A DNA stretch of 64,000 nt from Bradyrhizobium sp. CSA112 (GCF_029051645.1 NZ_JAACFS010000033.1:1-64000), one strand, 5' to 3'; shown: positions 1 through 9,699, counted from the stretch's first letter. Notes: generated by a model not told the origin, from the sequence alone. Made by a program: numbers and translations.

Positions 1-50
1 CTCTCTTGGTCTCCCCCGAATCTTCATGCCTGTGCCGGCTTAACTCGATC

Positions 51-125
51 GAACCGCCGTGGTACGGACCCGTATGCCCGGTGGTGTGGGAGGGGTGGCG
101 TCGCGAGACGTCCCCCTATCCCGAT
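51..125 (+). mobile_element. 3' end (domains V-VI) of a bacterial group II intron
   Basis: The sequence folds as a domain V hairpin (about 51-88, with the GAACCGCCGT...CGGTGGTGTG pairing) followed directly by a domain VI hairpin (about 88-122, GGGAGGGG stem with a GCGA loop) and a terminal CCCGAT. This is the typical 3' end of bacterial class C-like group II introns. The reverse transcriptase ORF would lie to the left of the window. Only the tail is visible, so whether the intron is complete cannot be judged. Confidence 0.65.
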
Positions 126-141
126 CATTCCCGAAAATGAA

Positions 142-182
142 ATTGCAAGCTTTCGGGCCTTCAGACCCAAAAAGCTTGCAAT
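142..182. repeat. 12-bp perfect inverted repeat (hairpin)
   Basis: ATTGCAAGCTTT at 142-153 is the exact reverse complement of 171-182, with a 17-nt spacer. It lies 17 bases after the intron end. It could be a decayed terminator or an element end. No gene is visible next to it. Confidence 0.6.
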
Positions 183-318
183 CTCAAATCTCGCTCTGCT
201 CCAAAAATGGACTCCCGCTCAATGGCTTGGGAGGTTCTTCACGGCCGACTCAATCGCCCCGCCATCGCCCCCGGCCGCCCGTTTCGCAGGGGAGCAAATT
301 ACGTGGCGCCACGACCCA

Positions 319-660
319 CTATTCAGGAATATTTCTCGCGAGGCAATGCGCTCTCATCCAGTTTGTTTGTCGCGCTACACCGCCGAGACGACGCACCTGA
401 AGCGCTCCTCGCGGCAAAGCCGACCGAGCTTCTTGTGGTTCATGATAATACCCTGGCATCTGAGCAGGACGTGCAACCGTTGATAGCCCAACCGCCGGCG
501 AATGAACGCCAGCTCGCGCAGCCGAGCATGTGCTGCCGGATAGTCCGATCGATGGCTTCTGACACCGCACCGACGTGCGATTAGCTCACACGCCCGCCGC
601 TCGCTGAGGCCTTCAATGGTAAAATGTCGCGCTGCTGATCCCCTGTTTGCAGCACACATC
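319..660 (-). pseudogene. IS3-family transposase OrfB fragment
   Basis: Two minus-strand frames together give the N-terminal, pre-integrase part of an IS3-family OrfB (SERRACELI, RRRLGYQRLHVLL, NHKKLGRLCREERFR). The fragment carries a frameshift around 500-570 and lacks the DDE catalytic core, so it is inactive. It is one of several IS3 scraps in the window. Confidence 0.75.
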
Positions 661-868
661 GGCTGTCTTCCCCCCGGCTTCCTGCTTCCGCAAGTCCCGA
701 TGACCTGTTCTTCCGGGAACAGGCTCGGCATCATGTCCATCCCGCTCCAAGGCGATAGCGTCTACCAGTTTTGGGAGGAGATTGCGAGGCCCAAGTCAAT
801 TAGAGACTCCTCTAGGCTGATATCTCAATTGGAATGGCCTCATCTAAGAGGCGGGCAGGAAGGGGCCT

Positions 869-2746
869 ATGCTAAGAGATGACCACTTTGCGAACGGAAG
901 GACGTCGTCATTCCTGCTGGATCAGATTTTGCTGGTTCTGTCAGCCGTAACCACAGCAATCCTTTTCGCTTGGCTGCTATACTACAGCAGTTACGGTCTC
1001 GATCTCAGCTCAGAAGGTTTCTACCTCGCCTTCATCGCGAACCCATTCCCCTACGCTATCAATGTTTCGGCGTCCCTTTTCGGCTTCGTCTATCACTGGC
1101 CATATCAGTGGGCGGGCGGCGACATCGCATTGCTTCGCATGGCCAACGTCACGCTTATCATGGCACTGGGCTGGATCCTCAGCTTCCTTGTGATCCGGCG
1201 CCTCTGGACAGCGGGCTGGCCGCAGGCGGCGGCGCTATCGGCAGGGATCGCGAGCCTGGCATTATGCCATTTTAGCACTAGTAGCTGGGGGCTCTGGGGA
1301 CGTACCCCCAGCCACTACGCACTGACCTTTCAATCGCTCTTGACGGTGATGATCGGCTTGCTGCTTGCCGATCGGCCAGGGCGCATCCGCCTGGTCTTGG
1401 GGTGGATCCTGGTGGGTGTTGGCAGCTGGTGCTGCTTCATGGCCAGGCCGCCCACCGCTGCGGCCATTGCCCTCGTCGTTATGCTCTATGTCATCGTCTT
1501 GCGCCGAAAGTCGCTGCTGCCCATGCTTGGCGCTGCGCTGGTCGCTCTCGTTCTACTGATTATTACCGCCTACTTGATTGACGGCGGCATCACCGGGCTC
1601 GTGACCCGTATGGTCAACAACGCTGAGATGGAAAGTCTGAGGGGTGACGGGCACGGGGTATCTCTCATGTTTCGGATCGACTGGCTCGCCACCAGTCGTT
1701 CGCAACTCGCTATCGCTGCGTTAGTGGCGATAGTCCTTCTACTCAGCATTCTCATGGGGCCTACGCACAAGTTGCTCTCATCGTTGGCTCTCGCTGCGGT
1801 GTTGATCGTAACAATAGCGATTGCGTTGCTGGGGCTTGATGCGATCAGCATCGATCTCTCGACCCTGTTCTTCGTGCCGGCCTTCACATGCCTTGGCGCG
1901 ATGTTCTATCGTGAGGGATTGGTTCTGCGCACCCAGGGTCCCCCCAGCATCGCTCTAACGCTAACCTTTTTAGTCTTGCCACACTTGTCCGCAGTGGGCT
2001 CCAATGTCAATTACTGGATCGTCGGTTCGATGGATGCCTTGTTCTGGATGCTCGCTGTCGTTGCTTTCCTGAGCCCTCTTGCGCAACAGGGACGCAGCGT
2101 CGCCATCCTGCTGCCCCTGACGGTGTTGGCACAGCTGCTCACTGCATCAGTCATCAATGCTGGTATCCTCAAGCCGAGCCGTCAGGTGAAAGATCTGCGC
2201 GCTTACAACGCTGTCATGCGCATGCCGGGTGGTGGAAAATTGGTGCTTTCGCAATCCTTCCACGACTATCTGGCCACGGCCAGGACCCAGGCCCGTGCGG
2301 CCGGCCTTGAAGTCGGTACCCCGGTGGTCTATCTCACCGGCCGCGCGTCCAGCCTGCAGTATGTGCTCGAGACGCGACCGCTCGGTCTACCATATCTGGC
2401 CGGAGGATTTCCCGGCAGTAACGCAGCCGCGGTGGAAGCGCTCGGATTTGAGAACTGCGCCGATCTGGCCAAAGCGTGGGTACTGATCGAGCCGGAGGGC
2501 TCGTATCATCTTGACCATGCCAGTGTCATGGCATCCTTTGGAGCCGGGCAGGCGAACTACGTCGCCGCCGCTACGTTCGACCCCCCCGTCCTGAACGGGA
2601 ATTATCCCGATGTCCTTCACCGGGTTTATCCGAATTCTGCGAGGCAGTTTCTGTTGAAGCCCGTACGCCCCGCCGCCCCGGCCGAGCAATCCTGCCGTGA
2701 AGCCAGGCGACAAAGGCCGGATCGCCAGAAATGGAGCCAATGGTGA
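869..2746 (+). CDS. large polytopic membrane protein, possibly GT-C-type glycosyltransferase
   Basis: A 625-residue protein with about ten hydrophobic segments over residues 1-430 and a soluble C-terminal region. After the first membrane segment there is an acidic loop (GLDLSSEGFYL). GT-C glycosyltransferases place their catalytic acidic residues in that position, so transfer of a sugar from a polyprenyl-phosphate donor is a reasonable guess, but I do not recognise the family with certainty. Two decayed copies lie at 16.8-18.1 kb (plus) and 19.0-19.3 kb (minus), sharing about 100 bp of upstream sequence with this gene, so a mobile or recombining unit carried it. The end overlaps an rfbF scrap. 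The nearby UbiA fusion and SDR operon may supply its donor. This is the only intact copy. Confidence 0.7.
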   Translation: MLRDDHFANGRTSSFLLDQILLVLSAVTTAILFAWLLYYSSYGLDLSSEGFYLAFIANPFPYAINVSASLFGFVYHWPYQWAGGDIALLRMANVTLIMALGWILSFLVIRRLWTAGWPQAAALSAGIASLALCHFSTSSWGLWGRTPSHYALTFQSLLTVMIGLLLADRPGRIRLVLGWILVGVGSWCCFMARPPTAAAIALVVMLYVIVLRRKSLLPMLGAALVALVLLIITAYLIDGGITGLVTRMVNNAEMESLRGDGHGVSLMFRIDWLATSRSQLAIAALVAIVLLLSILMGPTHKLLSSLALAAVLIVTIAIALLGLDAISIDLSTLFFVPAFTCLGAMFYREGLVLRTQGPPSIALTLTFLVLPHLSAVGSNVNYWIVGSMDALFWMLAVVAFLSPLAQQGRSVAILLPLTVLAQLLTASVINAGILKPSRQVKDLRAYNAVMRMPGGGKLVLSQSFHDYLATARTQARAAGLEVGTPVVYLTGRASSLQYVLETRPLGLPYLAGGFPGSNAAAVEALGFENCADLAKAWVLIEPEGSYHLDHASVMASFGAGQANYVAAATFDPPVLNGNYPDVLHRVYPNSARQFLLKPVRPAAPAEQSCREARRQRPDRQKWSQW

Positions 2747-2860
2747 AAGCTGTGATCCTCGTTGGGGCCTTGGAACCCGAATTTCCGAGGAAACCCACCT
2801 TCGGCCCAAGCCCGTGATCGAAATCGGCGGCAAGCCGATCTCTGGCACATTGACCTTGCC
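2740..2860 (+). pseudogene. rfbF: 5' remnant of glucose-1-phosphate cytidylyltransferase
   Basis: Starting at ATG 2740 the reading gives MVKAVILVG. After a frameshift near 2765 it gives GTRISEETHLRPKPVIEIGG, the N-terminal nucleotide-binding signature of RfbF-type sugar nucleotidyltransferases. Homology stops after about 40 residues. The start overlaps the last codons of the preceding membrane-protein gene. It is a scrap of a CDP-sugar pathway gene and cannot function. Confidence 0.7.
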
Positions 2861-3031
2861 CCTTGGGCTTAATCCGATTTGAAACCGTTCTGGCCCAGAT
2901 TAGGACCAGAGGATGAAGCGCAACCGCTTTTTGGAAGAGATGGTGTATTCGGTCCCGATCGCCTGACCTGTTTGCCGCGTAGCGCGTTTTGACTGACGAT
3001 CATGGACTGATTCGATCCAAGGAGGAAAGTC

Positions 3032-3305
3032 ATGATCTACTTCGGCCTCGATGTTTCGCTGAATTCCATTGCGATATGTACGGTGGACGAGACCGAAAGG
3101 CTTACCCAGGAGGGAACGACGTTGGCGGACGCGCCATCGATTGTGCAGTACCTCGAACCATGGGCTGGTCAAATTTGAGAGGGTGGGCCTGGAGGCAGGA
3201 CCGACCTCAGAATAGCTGACCGCGAAACTAATCGAACTGGGTGAGCCGATGCCAGCCTGGATCTCGACGGGAACGGTCAAGGTAGCGATCGCCGACTGGG
3301 CGGTT
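3032..3305 (+). pseudogene. IS110-family transposase N-terminal fragment
   Basis: An ATG preceded by GGAGGAAAG opens MIYFGLDVSLNS, the DEDD-type N-terminus of IS110 transposases. It continues through TLADAPSIVQYL, AGPTSE and a TVKVA segment with frame breaks near 3165 and 3220. The C-terminal half is missing, and the sequence then joins the serine-recombinase remnant. Confidence 0.75.
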
Positions 3306-3399
3306 TGCCTCCGCGCCGCTCACCCGGCTTATATCAGCTGGGGAAGTTCATGGCCAACCAGCTGCGACTGGCAAATAAATAACGTCGTCCGCTTGGGGC

Positions 3400-4390
3400 A
3401 GGGCACGCGAGCGTGCCGCGTACGGGCGGTCTTGTTACAAGGGATTGCGATCTGCGGCCGTTGCGGACGGCGCATGAGGTTGCGTTATTCGGCGCCGAAT
3501 GGCGACTATCCGGTGTATTGCTGCCGGTCGGATCGGGACCAGGAAGGCAGTGCACTGTGCCAGGAAGTCCGGGCCTTGGCGGTTGATGCTCTGGTCGAGC
3601 GGGTGGTTCTCGACGCGTTGATGTCGATCAGATAGCGATCGCACTCGCGGCGGCGGGCGAACTGGAGGAAGAAAGCCGCCAGCTCGAGCGTCAGTGGGCA
3701 CTTCGCGTGGAGCGCGCCCGCTATGAGGCCGAGTGCTCGGCATATGACGCCGTCGAGCCCGAGAACCGCCGTGTAGCGCGCTCACTTGAGCGGGCCTGGG
3801 AAGAGAAGCTGCGTGTCGTCGAGGCGGTCGGTCAGGAGCATGCGCATTGGCGCACGCAAGAGCCTCTTATGATTGGCCCGGCGGAACGCGCCGGGCTGCA
3901 AGAGCTCGGCGAGAATCTGCCGCGGATTTGGAACGCGCTACCACGTCCGCGGCCGATCGAAAGCGCATTCTGCGGCTTGTCATTCGCGAAGTCGTCCTTG
4001 ATCAGAAGCGGACCCGAGGTCGTGTGTGCCTCAAGATCTCTGGCAGACCGGTGCGAGTAGCGAGCATCACGTGCAACGGCGCGTTCACACGTACCGCGAC
4101 TAGATCGACATTGACCGGTTGTGGCAACGGATTGCCGAGCTAAATGCTGAACATAAAATGGATGGCGAGATCGCCGAAATACTCAATTGGGAAGGCTTTG
4201 TCGCGGCCCGAGGCTGCGCCTTCAAAAGAACGTTTGGCTGTTGCTCACCCACTTGGGCATTCCCACCGTCAAAATCAACGGCGTGAGCAAGAATCTGATG
4301 CGATCGCCCGACGGCAGTTTCTCGATGCAGGGCGTAACGGCTGAGCTAGGAGGAACTCCTCAAACGGTGTTCGATTATCTCGCGCGCGGA
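3400..4390 (+). pseudogene. Large serine recombinase, C-terminal part, frameshifted
   Basis: The zinc-ribbon segment (AICGRCGRRMRLRYS with CxxC, and a later C) at 3445-3560 is the recombinase zinc beta-ribbon domain. It continues in other frames through a coiled-coil (LERQWALRVERARYEAE), a RILRLVIREVVLDQ segment, and a C-terminal HTH-like region (GIPTVKINGVSKN, GTPQTVFDYLARGLL). The N-terminal catalytic resolvase domain is absent and there are at least three frameshifts. It points to an integrated element of the phage or transposon serine-integrase type, now dead. Confidence 0.75.
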
Positions 4391-4397
4391 TTGCTGG

Positions 4398-4910
4398 GTT
4401 CTTGCTGGAGTCAATGGCACTGATCCATTCGTCGTCATGTCAAGCTTCTTGCGCGAATTGAAGCAGATCGGGTTCGCCGGCGTGCAGAACTTCCCAACCG
4501 TCGGCCTGATCGATGGAGTGTTTCGCCAAAACCTCGAAGAGACTGGGATGAGCTATGCGCAGGAAGTCGATATGATTGCCGAGGCCAACAAACTCGATCT
4601 GTTGACTACACCATACGTGTTTAGTCCGGAAAATGCGAAAGCAATGGCGGAGGCCGGGGCGGATATCCTCGTGTGCCATATGGGGCTGACCACGGGTGGC
4701 GCGATCGGCGCTCGTTCGGTAAAGTCGTTGCAGGATTGCGTGACCCTGATCCACCGGTGCATCGAGGCGTCGCGAGAGATTCGCGACGATATCATCATTC
4801 TTTGCCATGGCGGCCCGATTGCCAATCCGGAAGATGTTCGCTTCATTGTCTACGCCTGCCCGCGCTTCCACGGATTCTATTCGCATGCGAGCAGCTGTGA
4901 TGCGCAATAG
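4398..4910 (+). pseudogene. Fragment of PEP-hydrolase-family TIM-barrel protein
   Basis: In-frame reading from 4398 gives VLAGVNGTDPF followed by LKQIGFAGVQNFPTVGLIDG, MSYAQEVDMI, GADILVCHMGLTTGG and IILCHGGPIANPED. This matches the core of the family annotated as phosphoenolpyruvate hydrolase/TIM-barrel signal-transduction protein, usually about 275 residues. The N-terminal third is replaced by recombinase sequence ending near 4395, and the C-terminus breaks off after HGFYSHA. It is probably non-functional. The biochemical role of the family is itself poorly established. Confidence 0.7.
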
Positions 4911-5462
4911 TATGGCCCTGCGCGGCGATGCGCCGGACGAGCTCTGCAAATCTGCGGAAGACCTGCCGACGCAAGAACCGTGGCCGCATGCATTCCTGCG
5001 CGAGCCCCGCAAGCGGTGCGGCCCGTCATCGAATGTGATGCCGACCTCATGGTCCCTCAGAGAAAGAGATCTAGGAAGCTCTTCAATCCCACGCGGGCGC
5101 ATAGGCCTTTGTATAGATAGGCAGCCACGTGACGTGCCGAGTGCCTCTTGCCGCAGGCAGTCGGTCCGTTTGTCACGGCGACGCGGCAAGCACCACCGTC
5201 GCAACGCCGGCGAGCCGTGAAGCTAAGATGTGGACGCCACATCCTCGCCGCGACGTTGAAAATTATGTTAACCCACGTCGTGTCGCACGTTACGCGATGT
5301 TTATAGCTGAGTTGCTACGCATCAACCGGTTTTCACAAGTTAGTCGGATCGAGCGCGCAATAGGTGGTCGTGTCCGAAGCAGCGGTGTCGCTGGGCGGTA
5401 GCGAAGCCGCTCACGACGCGCGCCCCCACATAGCGCCGTAGCGAGCGGCTTCGCGGGTGGTC

Positions 5463-5600
5463 CCGATGATCGACGACATGATGAACCTGCGCGCGCTCGT
5501 GGAGAAGATCCCTGATGCCGATCTGTTGCGCGAGATGATTGGCTTGCCGCTCCGACTGATGGAGCTCGAGGTCAAAGGCCTGACCGGGGCAGGTTACGGC
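5463..5600 (+). pseudogene. IS256-family transposase 5' fragment
   Basis: The reading MIDDMMNLRALVEKIPDADLLREMIG, then LMELEVKGLTGAGYG, is the conserved N-terminus of IS256 (mutator) transposases. It is cut after about 45 residues by the junction with the oppositely oriented IS4 remnant. Confidence 0.75.
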
Positions 5601-6205
5601 AGGTCGGTCGATTGCCGTAAATTCTCCAGCCAGCGGATGCTCTCCTTCTGCTCGATCGGAACCCGTGTCGGATTGATCTTTCGCTTCAGCGCCGTCGTCC
5701 CCTTGAACTTCTTGCGCGTCCAGAACTTGATTGCCGCCAGTCCGAGCGGAAGCCCCTCGGTCGTCACGGCGAGACTCGAATGCATCAGGATGCCACACTG
5801 CGTGCGCCCTGCCGTCTTGCCCGTAAAGCCAATCAGATCCGGCTTCTCGCGCTTGAAGCTGAATTCTGTCGTGTCATGGAGGACGAGGATCGGTCCCTCC
5901 GTCGCCGTTACGCGCCCGCGCGTCGCCTCGAAATGACCGCAAAGAATATCCGCCTCGTTGACCCGTTCGTTGGAGAAGAAGCGATAGGCGGCCTTCGTGT
6001 TGGCCCAGTCCTGACAAACCAGCGGGATGCTTTGACCCATGTCGCTCCCGATTTGTGCGAGCAATTTGCAGAACCGGCGGCCAAGCCGCTCATCCTTAAA
6101 CTCGCATCCCGCAGCTTCCCGATCAACCCACGTCTCGATACCGGTCGTCAATCGCTGAGCACGCGCCGCCGCGCGTTCCTTCACCAAGCCCATCGAGCAC
6201 CCCAC
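5594..6205 (-). pseudogene. IS4-family transposase N-terminal fragment
   Basis: About 203 residues of an IS4-type (Tn5-like) transposase. The N-terminal domain (GCEFKDERLGRRFCKLL), the WANTKAAYRFFSN segment and the first catalytic-core stretch (VLHDTTEFSF) are visible. The end is replaced by IS256 sequence at about 5594, so the remaining catalytic acidic residues are absent. The gene start is intact, and about 50 bases upstream probably hold the element end. Confidence 0.8.
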
Positions 6206-6350
6206 GCCTCCGAATCAGGTGCTCAACAACGAATCACAACAGGTTCAGCCGATTCAAGATTTCGCCCGCGGCGCGTCGTTCAAATCCGATGTCAAATGTG
6301 GGTAATTGAAAGCTCAATCGGCCGCTTACGCATTAGAAAGATGAGAAGCC

Positions 6351-7421
6351 TTAAATCGCCTGCCTGTTCTTTAGGCAGGAGTCGACCGAAAGGCGCATGC
6401 CTTCTCGCAAGGCGATGACGGGCGCATAACCGAGCATTTTTCTAGCCTTGGTGATATCGCACGCAATTGTCTTGTTCATTTCAGACAGGACATGGATTTT
6501 CTGGTGATAGATGCCGGCATACTGAAGAGTTACATCGACCATCGTTGCGACTACGGCCACAATGCTCGGCAGATGGACCGTGTTAGGCTTGACCGTCATG
6601 CCGAAATCTTCGTGCAGGACCTTGCCGACGGTCTCGACAATTTCGTTCATAGTGTACGGCGTCTCGTCCGCAAGCCAGAAAATCTCGCCCGCCGCATTTT
6701 TGTGAGCTGCGGCGAGCAGGATGCCCTGCGCCAGATTGTCGGTATAGCCCATCGAGCGGCGGTTCCGTCCAGATCCAACAATGGGAAACTTGCCGTTCTT
6801 GATCATCTTGAAAAAGAGGGTTTGCCTTGACGGCTGGTTGGGTCCGTAAAACCAGGGCGCGCGGACGATGACAATTTCTGTCGGGCTGCCAACGGCAATT
6901 TCCGCCCGCAGTGCCTTTTCCATCAGCATCTTGGAGCGGCCATATCCCATATATGGGTTATACGGGCTTTCCTCTGTGAATTTGTGATCCGGATGTGGGT
7001 TGCAGCCGATCGGCGAATTCGACGACATGACAATCACGCGCCGCACACCGACCTTTTGCGCTGCCGTAAGCAGATTGATCGTGCCTTGCGTGTTGATCGC
7101 TTCAAACTGAGCAACGGCTTTGGGATGAATGACCCCCGCCATGTGGATCAATACAGCGCCCTCGGCACCGGCCACGAATGCACGGACAGTTTCCATGTCC
7201 CGGACATCGCCTGTCACGATTTCGACGCTCTGTTCACGCAGTTGCGATACGTCTTCTCCCGGAAGCACGAGCGCCCTTACCCGGAAGCCTCCGGTTGCGA
7301 GAAGTCGTACTTCCGGCAAACCTCTCGTCAGCGCCGCCGCGATGCGCCCGCCCAGCCAGCCGGCGGCTCCCGTCAGAAGCACGAGGGGGGCATTCAGGGT
7401 TACCTGGATTGTCTCTTGCAC
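6351..7421 (-). CDS. NAD-dependent epimerase/dehydratase (extended SDR), distal operon gene
   Basis: A 356-residue extended short-chain dehydrogenase. The Rossmann motif GAAGWLGG lies at about residues 18-25, the catalytic YGRSK is in mid-protein, and a substrate-binding C-terminal part contains RAPWFYGP and GRNRRSMGYTDN. Translation starts at GTG 7421, preceded by GAGGGCGG. The gene is the last of a five-gene minus-strand set beginning at 10745 and follows the GMC oxidoreductase by only 13 bases. The family acts on nucleotide sugars or lipid-linked sugars; the substrate is not deducible. The operon has a second, more distant SDR paralogue (9696-10745), so two successive oxidoreductive steps on one substrate are plausible. 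Confidence 0.9.
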   Translation of the reverse strand: MQETIQVTLNAPLVLLTGAAGWLGGRIAAALTRGLPEVRLLATGGFRVRALVLPGEDVSQLREQSVEIVTGDVRDMETVRAFVAGAEGAVLIHMAGVIHPKAVAQFEAINTQGTINLLTAAQKVGVRRVIVMSSNSPIGCNPHPDHKFTEESPYNPYMGYGRSKMLMEKALRAEIAVGSPTEIVIVRAPWFYGPNQPSRQTLFFKMIKNGKFPIVGSGRNRRSMGYTDNLAQGILLAAAHKNAAGEIFWLADETPYTMNEIVETVGKVLHEDFGMTVKPNTVHLPSIVAVVATMVDVTLQYAGIYHQKIHVLSEMNKTIACDITKARKMLGYAPVIALREGMRLSVDSCLKNRQAI

Positions 7422-7434
7422 ATTAACCGCCCTC

Positions 7435-8958
7435 TCAATTTATGTCTCTTGCCGCTGAGCGGGCGCGTTCTTGTGCCGAATGACAGAGTGCTGCTTCCGC
7501 AACCCGGAACGCTAGGGCCATGATAGTCATTTGGGGATTGACGCCTGGCGCTTCCGGAATGAGGCTGCCATCGGCTACAAAGAGGTTTTCGACGCTACGC
7601 ACCCGTCCGTAACTGTCGACGGCGCAAGAATCCTGATGCTCGCCTGGCGGGCAGCTCGAAAACAGGTGTACGGTCATCAGATTCGTTGCCCCTTTGGGCA
7701 GAGGCTTGTTCCAGAATTCATATACCTGATCAGGGCTCGTCCACCCTTCATGGCCGGATATGCTCGGGAACACCTTCCGGGCGCCGGCCGCAAACATGGC
7801 TCGGCTAAGTCGAGTGAGAACCTGGCTCAGAGCAATCCAGTCCTCAGGGGCGAGCTTGAAACTGACAAGTGGCTCGTTGAAGCCGGGAAGCGGTCTCACT
7901 GAGCCCACTCCGCGGGGCCGTATCATGCCGTAATACGAGCCACAAAAACGCCAGTCCCGCATCAGATCGCCGCGATTGGTCCAGTCTTCTGCAAGCGAGA
8001 GGCCAAAGACCGCGGGCGTGAATATCGATCCACCAATGCGTTGTTCCGGCATAAATTCGGTAATTGCCGCCAGAGGAAGCCGCGACTGATGTGCATCGAC
8101 AGGCTCGTTAAACAGCGCCGTTGCCTTGATTGTCGGGTGAAGGCGCAGTGTATCGCCAATGCGTTTACGCGGGCCGGAGTAGCGCAAAAGCGCCGGGGTG
8201 TGAATTGCACCTGCGCAAACAAACACCATGCCGGCTTTTACGCGCACTGGCACGGCTTGTCCGCCGGCATCGCGTGACTGGGCGAGCACCTCTGTGACAC
8301 GGCGTTTTTCAATTCGTATTTTGTCCACACGCGTTTGCGCCAGCAGCCGCATGCCGCAGTCCACCGCCTTTGGCAGAAGGGTCACCGCCATGGACTGCTT
8401 GGCGCCGTTCGGGCATACATAAGAACATCGGTTGGCGCCCTTGCAGCCACGTTGTCCCCGTTTCAGCTCCGACACTTTCCAGCCCAGCGCTTCGCCTCCT
8501 TGCCGCAGAATGTCAGTCGCACGTCCGAGCGGACCGGGGGTCAGGCTTGCATTTACCGCCGTCTCCGCGCGCTCGTAATATGGCGCCAGTTCATCCGGCG
8601 TAAAATTTTCGATCTTGTTGAGCTTGCGCCATTGATCAATGAGATCGCTATCAGTTCGCTGGGTAATAGCGCTGTTGATTTCCGTTCCTCCCCCGACGCA
8701 GCGGCCCTCCGCATAGGTAATGGGGGGCCGGCCAATTGCGGCGGTTAGTCCTCCGCTGCGCCAGGCTGCCGAAAATGCCTCTCTCGCGCTAGGAGACGCC
8801 GATGATGACGGAATATGCTTACCCTCTTCGAGCATGATCACAGATAAACCGGCAGCTGTCAGCACATCTGCAACGCTGGCACCGCCGCCACCGGAGCCGA
8901 TAATCACCGCATCCGCTTCCAGTTGCAGTGCGTTGCTCAGATGAAAACTGCCTTTCAT
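7435..8958 (-). CDS. GMC-family FAD-dependent oxidoreductase
   Basis: About 507 residues. The N-terminal FAD-binding motif IIGSGGGGASVAD is near residue 20, followed by the GMC signature GRCVGGGTEINSA. A cysteine-bearing segment (GCKGANRCSYVCPNG) and a C-terminal block (LFSSCPPGE, VADGSLIPEAPGVNPQMT) contain the usual active-site region. ATG 8958 is chosen over an in-frame TTG two codons upstream because it has an AAAGG eight bases before it. GMC enzymes oxidise primary or secondary alcohols, sugars or sterols. In this operon, between two SDR enzymes and a small carrier, an oxidised sugar or polyol intermediate is likely (inference). Confidence 0.92.
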   Translation of the reverse strand: MKGSFHLSNALQLEADAVIIGSGGGGASVADVLTAAGLSVIMLEEGKHIPSSSASPSAREAFSAAWRSGGLTAAIGRPPITYAEGRCVGGGTEINSAITQRTDSDLIDQWRKLNKIENFTPDELAPYYERAETAVNASLTPGPLGRATDILRQGGEALGWKVSELKRGQRGCKGANRCSYVCPNGAKQSMAVTLLPKAVDCGMRLLAQTRVDKIRIEKRRVTEVLAQSRDAGGQAVPVRVKAGMVFVCAGAIHTPALLRYSGPRKRIGDTLRLHPTIKATALFNEPVDAHQSRLPLAAITEFMPEQRIGGSIFTPAVFGLSLAEDWTNRGDLMRDWRFCGSYYGMIRPRGVGSVRPLPGFNEPLVSFKLAPEDWIALSQVLTRLSRAMFAAGARKVFPSISGHEGWTSPDQVYEFWNKPLPKGATNLMTVHLFSSCPPGEHQDSCAVDSYGRVRSVENLFVADGSLIPEAPGVNPQMTIMALAFRVAEAALCHSAQERARSAARDIN

Positions 8959-8960
8959 GT

Positions 8961-9344
8961 TCAAGCCTTTTGATTTTGTGTAGTTCGTACGGACAACAGC
9001 TTTGCCGCGACGGGCGTCTGCTCATAGAATGCAAGCAGCGTCATCGATCGATAAAGGCGCATGACGGACGTGATGGGACCGGGCGATCTCTGCAGAAGAG
9101 TATAAAATCTGTCTGCGCGGAGCGCGCTTGCTAATGGACCGCCCGCGCCGGCTGAAATCAAGAAAATGCAAAGGCTCAGGAAGACCGAAACGCTTCGAAC
9201 CGCCAAACGAATATGAAACGGGGCGTCTGCAATGGCTCGGCTGACGCTTGCTACGACTTCAGTGACTACGGCCGGTTTTTCTTCCCCGTCGAGCAATGGC
9301 CACGTAGGCATCAGTGTTGCGAGGAGCACTCTATCGAATACCAT
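8961..9344 (-). CDS. small unknown protein with one or two membrane segments
   Basis: A 127-residue protein starting at ATG 9344, with a good Shine-Dalgarno (GAGGAGAC). One clear hydrophobic stretch (SVFLSLCIFLISAGAGG) lies near the middle; the rest is basic and amphipathic. I recognise no family. It sits tightly between the SMR carrier and the GMC oxidoreductase (2-base spacing downstream), so it is almost certainly co-translated. GMC dehydrogenases often have a small partner subunit, which is a guess here. Confidence 0.7.
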   Translation of the reverse strand: MVFDRVLLATLMPTWPLLDGEEKPAVVTEVVASVSRAIADAPFHIRLAVRSVSVFLSLCIFLISAGAGGPLASALRADRFYTLLQRSPGPITSVMRLYRSMTLLAFYEQTPVAAKLLSVRTTQNQKA

Positions 9345-9345
9345 T

Positions 9346-9699
9346 TTAGTCTCCTCGAGCCAGAAAAATAATGCCGGCCAAGACAAGACCGAGCCCGATC
9401 CACTTGTGCAGATGGAACGGTTCTCCAAAAATATAAGATGATGTAACCGCCAGCATTGCAAACCCGGACCCCGCCAAAATCGGATAAGCGACTGACACCT
9501 CCATGGAGTCGAGAGCCTTTGCAAATAACACGACGCTGATACCGTAAAATGCCAGTCCGCCTATAAAGCCAATTGAGAGAAACTTATCGGCCAGTCCGGC
9601 GTTGGCAGGCAGTGAGGTCCGGCTCCATTTCAGCAATAAATTGCCGATACAGGAATTCAAGCTCGCGGCAAGAACTGGGATCAGAGATTGCGCATTCAT
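9346..9699 (-). CDS. small DMT/SMR-type membrane carrier
   Basis: A 117-residue protein with four hydrophobic helices, typical of the small multidrug resistance/EamA-half family. It includes the SVAYPILAGSGFAM helix and a GLGLVLAGIIFLARGD end. Similar short proteins (ArnE/ArnF type) flip polyprenyl-phosphate-linked sugars. Its start overlaps the stop of the upstream SDR gene by four bases, which indicates translational coupling. In this setting lipid-linked sugar translocation is more likely than drug efflux, but sequence alone does not prove it. Confidence 0.85.
   Translation of the reverse strand: MNAQSLIPVLAASLNSCIGNLLLKWSRTSLPANAGLADKFLSIGFIGGLAFYGISVVLFAKALDSMEVSVAYPILAGSGFAMLAVTSSYIFGEPFHLHKWIGLGLVLAGIIFLARGD

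Noticed and set aside
4440..5204. Minus-strand reading of 254 codons
   Set aside because: It is antisense to the PEP-hydrolase-family fragment and has no recognisable domain.
5780..6418. Plus-strand reading of 212 codons
   Set aside because: It is the antisense of the IS4 transposase remnant and shows no protein family of its own.
7435..8958. DprE1 orthologue
   Set aside because: DprE1 is a vanillyl-alcohol-oxidase-type flavoprotein. This protein has the GMC Rossmann and C-terminal motifs, so only functional analogy is possible.
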